Part shown: in pieces, positions 15,485-19,010 of the stretch
How the letters are laid out: each line of letters begins with the position of its first letter
How positions within the stretch are numbered: the stretch's first letter is position 1
NCBI GenBank assembly: GCA_028698975.1
Contig: JAQVVK010000019.1
Span: 1 to 19,010 of the forward strand
Source of the DNA: Victivallaceae bacterium
GTDB lineage: Bacteria; Verrucomicrobiota; Lentisphaeria; Victivallales; Victivallaceae
Reading direction: 5' to 3'
Length of the DNA stretch: 19,010 bases
Notes under the pieces: model-generated
Database searches by the model: none
The model's input: only the letters and a program-made list of their open reading frames with translations
Told to the model about the DNA's origin: nothing
Position numbers and translations under genes: made by a program

Positions 15485-16474
15485 CTAAATGCCCTTGCCG
15501 AGATCGACCGGCCCGCCGGACTTGTTGCCGCCCTGCTGCGGATGCGTCTCGTTGTAGCGTTCTTCGTACTGATCGAAGAGCCGCCCCGCCGTAATTTTGC
15601 GGTCGTTTTCGTCGGCGTAGTCAATGCCGGATTTGGCAGGATCGCCGCCGACCAGAGAGACCAGCCCGTTCTTGGGATTGCGGACAAGCGTCGGTATCGA
15701 CTCTCCGATCTTCCAATATTGATTGACCGTGTTGGAGCCGTCCAGCCCAAACGAGAGGTAGTGGAAGACCCGCGAACTCATCGGCACCAGAAGGTGCACC
15801 CGGCTGAGCATATCCACTTCGACGCTGACCTTTTCATGGCCGAGCGCGCGCCCCACCCGGGTGACGCCGAAAATATTGTGATCGTCCTCCACCACCAGAT
15901 AGATGAATTTAACCGAGTTGTCGTTGAGCGTGCGCAGCGAGTATGTGCGCTCCTCGTATTTGCGCCCCGGCTTTATGCCTTTATTGTCACCGTCAAGGTC
16001 GGGCAGACCAACCGTGCGGCTCCAAAAGGTATAACCGTTTTCGACCCGAAACATGCCGCGCTGCGAATAATATTCTTCGCCCATCATCGGGTGCGACACC
16101 CGGGCGCGCACCCGGTACAGCCCGGGCTTGTCGACGTTGTAGAAGTTGTTTATAAGCACCAGCAGCGGGCGGGTCTCTCCCGGCCGCAGCACCAAACTGC
16201 TGATCGAGGGAGACTTGCTTGCGTCGCGCAGCGGTATGACCCGCTCGCGCTCGTCGCGGATGTCGAGCGTCAACTTGCCCTGAATGCGCGGATCGTCACC
16301 AAAGACCAAAGCCCGCCCGGTGTCGTTGCGAAGCGTTATGCATATGTAAACCGGCTCGAAGCACATGTAGGTGCCGCGATTGAGCTTCAGCCCCATCGCC
16401 AGCTGCGCACCGGCCGGAATACCGGCCAGCAGTGCAAACAACAGCACTGATAATATTACTGATTTTCTCCGCAT
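15485..16474 (-). CDS. Exported protein of unknown function
   Basis: A 329-aa product from the ATG at 16474, chosen because AAGGAGGA lies 9 bases upstream; the frame extends 40 codons further inside the glycosyltransferase gene without a ribosome site. A signal peptide (MRRKSVILSVLLFALLAGIPAGA) is followed by a beta-rich region of about 120 residues. That region reads like an Ig-like or intracellular-proteinase-inhibitor type fold (CFEPVYICITLRNDTGRALVF; PGLYRVRARVSHPMMGEEYY). A second beta-rich part follows (about 175-265), then a Gly/Lys-rich tail. No catalytic motif and no transmembrane anchor after the signal are visible. It overlaps the end of the upstream glycosyltransferase gene by 19 bp and ends 26 bp before uvrC, so it is in the same operon. 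Family not recognised. Confidence 0.85.
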   Translation of the reverse strand: MRRKSVILSVLLFALLAGIPAGAQLAMGLKLNRGTYMCFEPVYICITLRNDTGRALVFGDDPRIQGKLTLDIRDERERVIPLRDASKSPSISSLVLRPGETRPLLVLINNFYNVDKPGLYRVRARVSHPMMGEEYYSQRGMFRVENGYTFWSRTVGLPDLDGDNKGIKPGRKYEERTYSLRTLNDNSVKFIYLVVEDDHNIFGVTRVGRALGHEKVSVEVDMLSRVHLLVPMSSRVFHYLSFGLDGSNTVNQYWKIGESIPTLVRNPKNGLVSLVGGDPAKSGIDYADENDRKITAGRLFDQYEERYNETHPQQGGNKSGGPVDLGKGI

Positions 16475-17532
16475 GGCTTGTCTCCTCCTTTGATGAAGGC
16501 AATAATGTCGGCGGCGATCTTCGCCGCGTCGAGATCGTGGCAGGGGGCGGCGGACAGGCTGTTCTTCTTGACCCGGCAACGGCGCGAGAGACACTTCAGA
16601 CAGTGGCCGCCGTACTGGTAAATATGGGCATTGGTGCTGTACGGCCCGGTCTTGGCCGGGTCGGTCGGCCCGTAAAATGCGAATATCTCACGCCCCAGCG
16701 CGGCCGCCGAGTGCACCGGCCCCGTGTCGTTGCTGATCAACAATTTAGAGTGACGGATAAGTTCGATCATATCGCTGAGCGAAGTCCGGCCGGAAGTGCG
16801 CACCAGTTTGACGTCGGGAGCGAGGTCGCCCGCCAAGGTTTCCTCGCGCTCGCGGTCGCCGGAGCCGCCGATGGTAAAGAACACATACTCAGGGGCTTCG
16901 GCATGGACCAAACTAATGATCTCGCTGAAAAGCTCCGGCGGAAAGATCTTGCTTGACCAGCGCGCTCCGGGAGCCAGCACGATATATTTTTCCGGCAGCT
17001 TGCCGAACCGCATTTCCAGCTTGCTCAACGCTTTGTCGTTGGCCGGCATTGGCGTCGCCGTCAGGTTTTCCTGCGAGTGCAGAAGCGAACGCACCAGATT
17101 GAAGTTCTTTTCCACGGCGTGCCGCCCGATCGCGGGAATTCTGGTCCGGTAGAAAAAGCGAGCCGACCCCTCGCGCGGATTGGCAAAGCCGACCGTTTCC
17201 CCGCCCTTGGCCACCCCGGCGATAAAACCGCTGCGCAGCAACCCCTGAAAATCGATGATGAGGTCGTAGCGGTAGAAACGCAGTTTGCGTACCAGTTTAA
17301 GCAGTTCGGGCAAAAAACTTCTCAGCCGCGCCAGTTTGCGGCGTTCAAACATGATTTTGCGCGACACCGGAAACGGGCTGTATTTGAGCAACTCGGCAAA
17401 CGCCGGGTGAATCACAAAATCCAGCTCGGCTTTCGGAAAAGCGCGGTGCAAAAGCTCCAGTGCCGGGAAAACGTGTATGATATCGCCCATGCTGCTGGGC
17501 TTTATGACAAGGATGCGTCTGATTTTTTTCAT
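16456..17532 (-). CDS. Glycosyltransferase family 9 (ADP-heptose:LPS heptosyltransferase-like)
   Basis: A 358-aa GT-B glycosyltransferase of family 9, which adds heptose or a related sugar to the lipopolysaccharide core on the cytoplasmic face of the inner membrane. Landmarks are the N-terminal loop KPSSMGDIIHVFPAL (11-25), with D17 as the expected base, IDFQGLLRSG (93-102), the nucleotide-sugar lobe start LAPGARWSSKIFP (186-198), SNDTGPVHSAAALG (267-280) and YGPTDPAKTGPY (287-298). It is closest in layout to WaaC/WaaF, but donor and acceptor cannot be assigned. A C-terminal cysteine group C311, C314, C319, C331 is present. The ATG at 17532 lies 6 bp after the metallophosphoesterase stop with no clear Shine-Dalgarno, suggesting coupled translation. 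Confidence 0.92.
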   Translation of the reverse strand: MKKIRRILVIKPSSMGDIIHVFPALELLHRAFPKAELDFVIHPAFAELLKYSPFPVSRKIMFERRKLARLRSFLPELLKLVRKLRFYRYDLIIDFQGLLRSGFIAGVAKGGETVGFANPREGSARFFYRTRIPAIGRHAVEKNFNLVRSLLHSQENLTATPMPANDKALSKLEMRFGKLPEKYIVLAPGARWSSKIFPPELFSEIISLVHAEAPEYVFFTIGGSGDREREETLAGDLAPDVKLVRTSGRTSLSDMIELIRHSKLLISNDTGPVHSAAALGREIFAFYGPTDPAKTGPYSTNAHIYQYGGHCLKCLSRRCRVKKNSLSAAPCHDLDAAKIAADIIAFIKGGDKPCGENQ

Positions 17533-17538
17533 GAATTT

Positions 17539-18354
17539 CTATGATCCGTTGGAAAGACGGGCGGCCAGTCTCTCCGGCAGCCCCGCCTCGATGATTTTTG
17601 CCTGTGCCGCCGCAACGTCGTATGGCAGGCGATAGCGGGTTACCGTGCGGTGTTCGGTATCCAATACCGCGAAACTGGCTCGGGGATCGCGGTTGCGCGG
17701 TTGCCCGATGCTGCCGATATTAAACAAATATTTGTACCCCGCCTTGATGTTAACTTTCAGCTCGTCGGCGATGGTGAAATCGTAATTGTCCTCCCCCTCG
17801 TCCGCCGCAAACGTCCAATCGGTCAACTCGTCGATGCTGCGTTCTCCATTGGCGGCCAGCGGTCTTTTTTCAAAAGAAACCGGCACATGCGAGTGACCGC
17901 AGAAGCAAAGCTGGGTAAACTGGTAGTGGAAACTGTCGGTGGCGTGATGCATGTCAAAAATATAGCCCCAGTTGTCCGGAGAATCCAGCGTGGCATGCAC
18001 GATTGTGGTGTTGCAGTTGGGCACCATCGCCCGCATCGGCGTACTGTGAAGCCAGGCGCGATCCTCGATCGACAACTGGGCGCGTGTCCACAGCACCGCG
18101 ACCCGGGCGTTGGGGTTGAACCCGACCACATCGTTATCGGTGTTTGAGGCGAACTCGTCGTGGTTGCCGCGTACCATGGCCAGCCAGTTCAAGTCGCGCA
18201 CCATGCCAATACACTCGACCGGCTGGGCATTGTAGCCGACAATGTCTCCCAACGAAACAAATTCGCCGATGCCAAGATCGGCGCATTTCTGCAAAACCAC
18301 GGTAAGCGCATCCGCGTTGGCGTGAATGTCGCTCAAAATTGCAATTTTCGGCAT
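17539..18354 (-). CDS. Calcineurin-like metallophosphoesterase
   Basis: A 271-aa cytoplasmic phosphoesterase with the full set of dimetal motifs: DIHAN (9-13), GDIVGY (36-41), GNHD (63-66), the metal-ligand histidine H120 in IVHA, and GHSH (153-156). NIGSIGQPRN (212-221) is typical of the YfcE/serine-threonine phosphatase-like subgroup in which the last strand closes the site. Between these lies an acidic insert (about 180-200). The substrate cannot be read: members include phosphodiesterases and protein phosphatases. The start ATG 18354 is 38 bp from the 3' end of rnpB on the same strand, with only a weak ribosome site and no clear promoter, so transcription may continue from rnpB. First gene of the operon with the glycosyltransferase, the unknown exported protein and uvrC. 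Confidence 0.9.
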   Translation of the reverse strand: MPKIAILSDIHANADALTVVLQKCADLGIGEFVSLGDIVGYNAQPVECIGMVRDLNWLAMVRGNHDEFASNTDNDVVGFNPNARVAVLWTRAQLSIEDRAWLHSTPMRAMVPNCNTTIVHATLDSPDNWGYIFDMHHATDSFHYQFTQLCFCGHSHVPVSFEKRPLAANGERSIDELTDWTFAADEGEDNYDFTIADELKVNIKAGYKYLFNIGSIGQPRNRDPRASFAVLDTEHRTVTRYRLPYDVAAAQAKIIEAGLPERLAARLSNGS

Positions 18355-18392
18355 CTTCTTATCCCGGTTGCGGCATACTTATAACTCATAAA

Positions 18393-18759
18393 TGAGACGG
18401 TTATCCGCTATAAGCCGGATTTTGTGTTTCGCAGAAGCGAAACGGCGATCATCTGTCTATGCGACCAGAACCCGGAGTTCAACGCCGCGAGCAACGGCTC
18501 ACCCCCTATTTGGTCTTGCTGCGGGAGGGGTTTACCATGCGACCGGGATTCTCATCCCCGCCCGGTGGGCTTTTACCCCGCCTTTTCACCCTTACCGCCG
18601 ACGAATCGGCGGCGGTTTGTTTTCTGTGGCACTGGCCTTTCCGCGGAATATAGTCCGCGGCATCCTCTCTTTCAGGAGGACTCCCCGCTCTATGCAGTCC
18701 GGACTTTCCTCAAGCGGTTCCGAAAAACCGCCCGCGACCGCCCGCGAACAATCGTCTCA
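18393..18759 (-). ncRNA. rnpB: RNase P RNA (bacterial type A)
   Basis: Catalytic RNA of RNase P, which trims tRNA 5' ends. On the minus strand the conserved 5' core GAGGAAAGTCCGGACT is at 18696-18711, ACAGAAA at 18621-18627, then the GGTAAGGGTGAAAAGG-type and GCAAGACCAAATAGGGG segments. The 3' core AGACAGATGATCG is at 18446-18458, followed by ACAAAATCCGGCTTAT. Helix P1 is closed by TGAGACG at the 5' end (18753-18759) and CGTCTCA at the 3' end (18393-18399), which sets the boundaries to within a few bases, giving about 367 nt. The whole stretch has no protein-coding gene. Confidence 0.96.
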
Positions 18760-18766
18760 ATCAACT

Positions 18767-18795
18767 AATATAATCATATAGGGCAAATATTACAA
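18767..18795 (-). promoter_or_regulatory. Promoter of rnpB
   Basis: Minus strand: TTGTAA (18790-18795), 17-bp spacer, TATATT (18767-18772). The predicted start of transcription, about 7 bases downstream, coincides with the 5' end of helix P1 of RNase P RNA, which supports the call. Confidence 0.7.
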
Positions 18796-18833
18796 GTCTG
18801 TACATCGCTTTTTTACATAGTTTATACATTAGT

Positions 18834-19010
18834 TTACTTGCCTATGCAGAAACGCGAAAAAATATTGTCGAGTATATCCGGCGACGCGGTTTCCCCCGTG
18901 ACTTCTCCGATCGCGTCGGCGCAGTCGCGAAGTATGGGCGACGCCAGCTCGTATTCCCCGGCTTCCACCGCCGCGCACGCCTCCGGCAACCCCGCCGCAC
19001 TCCGGGTCAG
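18834..19010 (-). CDS. mnmE: tRNA modification GTPase MnmE, C-terminal end only
   Basis: The last 58 codons of a frame that enters from the right edge and stops at TAA 18834-18836. The end reads ADAIGEVTGETASPDILDNI followed by FSRFCIGK, the hallmark C-terminus of MnmE/TrmE. The cysteine of the CIGK box is the conserved family residue. With MnmG, MnmE installs the 5-carboxymethylaminomethyl group (or its relatives) on the wobble uridine of certain tRNAs. The G domain and N-terminal folate-binding domain lie outside the window. It is followed 40 bp later by the rnpB promoter. Confidence 0.93.
   Translation of the reverse strand: MTRSAAGLPEACAAVEAGEYELASPILRDCADAIGEVTGETASPDILDNIFSRFCIGK

Noticed and set aside
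18392..18781. Plus-strand frames of 64-129 aa at the RNase P locus
   Set aside because: The sequence is fully explained by RNase P RNA on the minus strand, with conserved core motifs and a closing P1 helix.
1..19010. CRISPR arrays, tRNA genes, integrases, transposases, toxin-antitoxin pairs, defence systems
   Set aside because: Looked for on both strands and not found. No regularly spaced repeats, no cloverleaf with an acceptor end, and no frame with the relevant motifs.

Overview
The window is a chromosomal stretch from a Gram-negative-type bacterium and consists mostly of housekeeping genes. Evidence for a diderm is a family 9 (heptosyltransferase-type) glycosyltransferase and several proteins with signal peptides. 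The leucine/citramalate-type synthase resembles the Bacteroidetes-style form. A small exported protein ends in a degenerate PEP-CTERM-like tail (helix then RRRR). Together these fit the PVC superphylum, and Lentisphaerota (Victivallis-like) is my best guess, but no sequence search was possible. Most of the window is GC-rich. The stretch from about 6.8 to 8.7 kb and the spacer at 10.07-10.39 kb are visibly more AT-rich.

Layout. (1) 1-2756, minus strand: hflX, a ribosome-associated GTPase, is translationally coupled (ATGA) to an exported coiled-coil protein that runs off the left edge. (2) 2912-4201, plus: enolase, divergent from hflX. (3) 4212-6749, minus: FtsK/SpoIIIE DNA translocase, convergent with enolase and only 10 bp away. 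(4) 6947-8161, minus: an exported SGNH/GDSL esterase-like gene broken by one in-frame TGA; the catalytic Asp-His block lies beyond the stop in the same frame. (5) 8198-10386: an aldehyde dehydrogenase gene bracketed by two divergent copies, in opposite orientation, of a short non-coding element of 351 and 316 bp. The copies share 14-bp terminal inverted repeats but contain no transposase. (6) 10391-11734, minus: CNNM/CorC-type membrane protein with CBS domains. (7) 11937-13984, plus: small exported protein, a possible 26-codon leader peptide with a following hairpin, then a 2-isopropylmalate/citramalate synthase family enzyme. (8) 13968-19010, minus: reading from the right edge, the 3' end of mnmE, the RNase P RNA gene rnpB, a metallophosphoesterase, a family 9 glycosyltransferase, an unknown exported protein, and a uvrC that lacks the usual segment between its UVR and RNase H domains.

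Five promoters could be read directly (hflX, ftsK, aldehyde dehydrogenase, corC, rnpB). All have a TTGnnn -35 box, a 16-17 bp spacer and the same -10 box, TATATT. They show that the longest-ORF starts of ftsK and corC are probably too far upstream.

The least ordinary region is 6.9-10.4 kb, with the interrupted esterase and the paired mobile-looking elements around the aldehyde dehydrogenase. No CRISPR array, tRNA, transposase, integrase or recognisable defence system is present.
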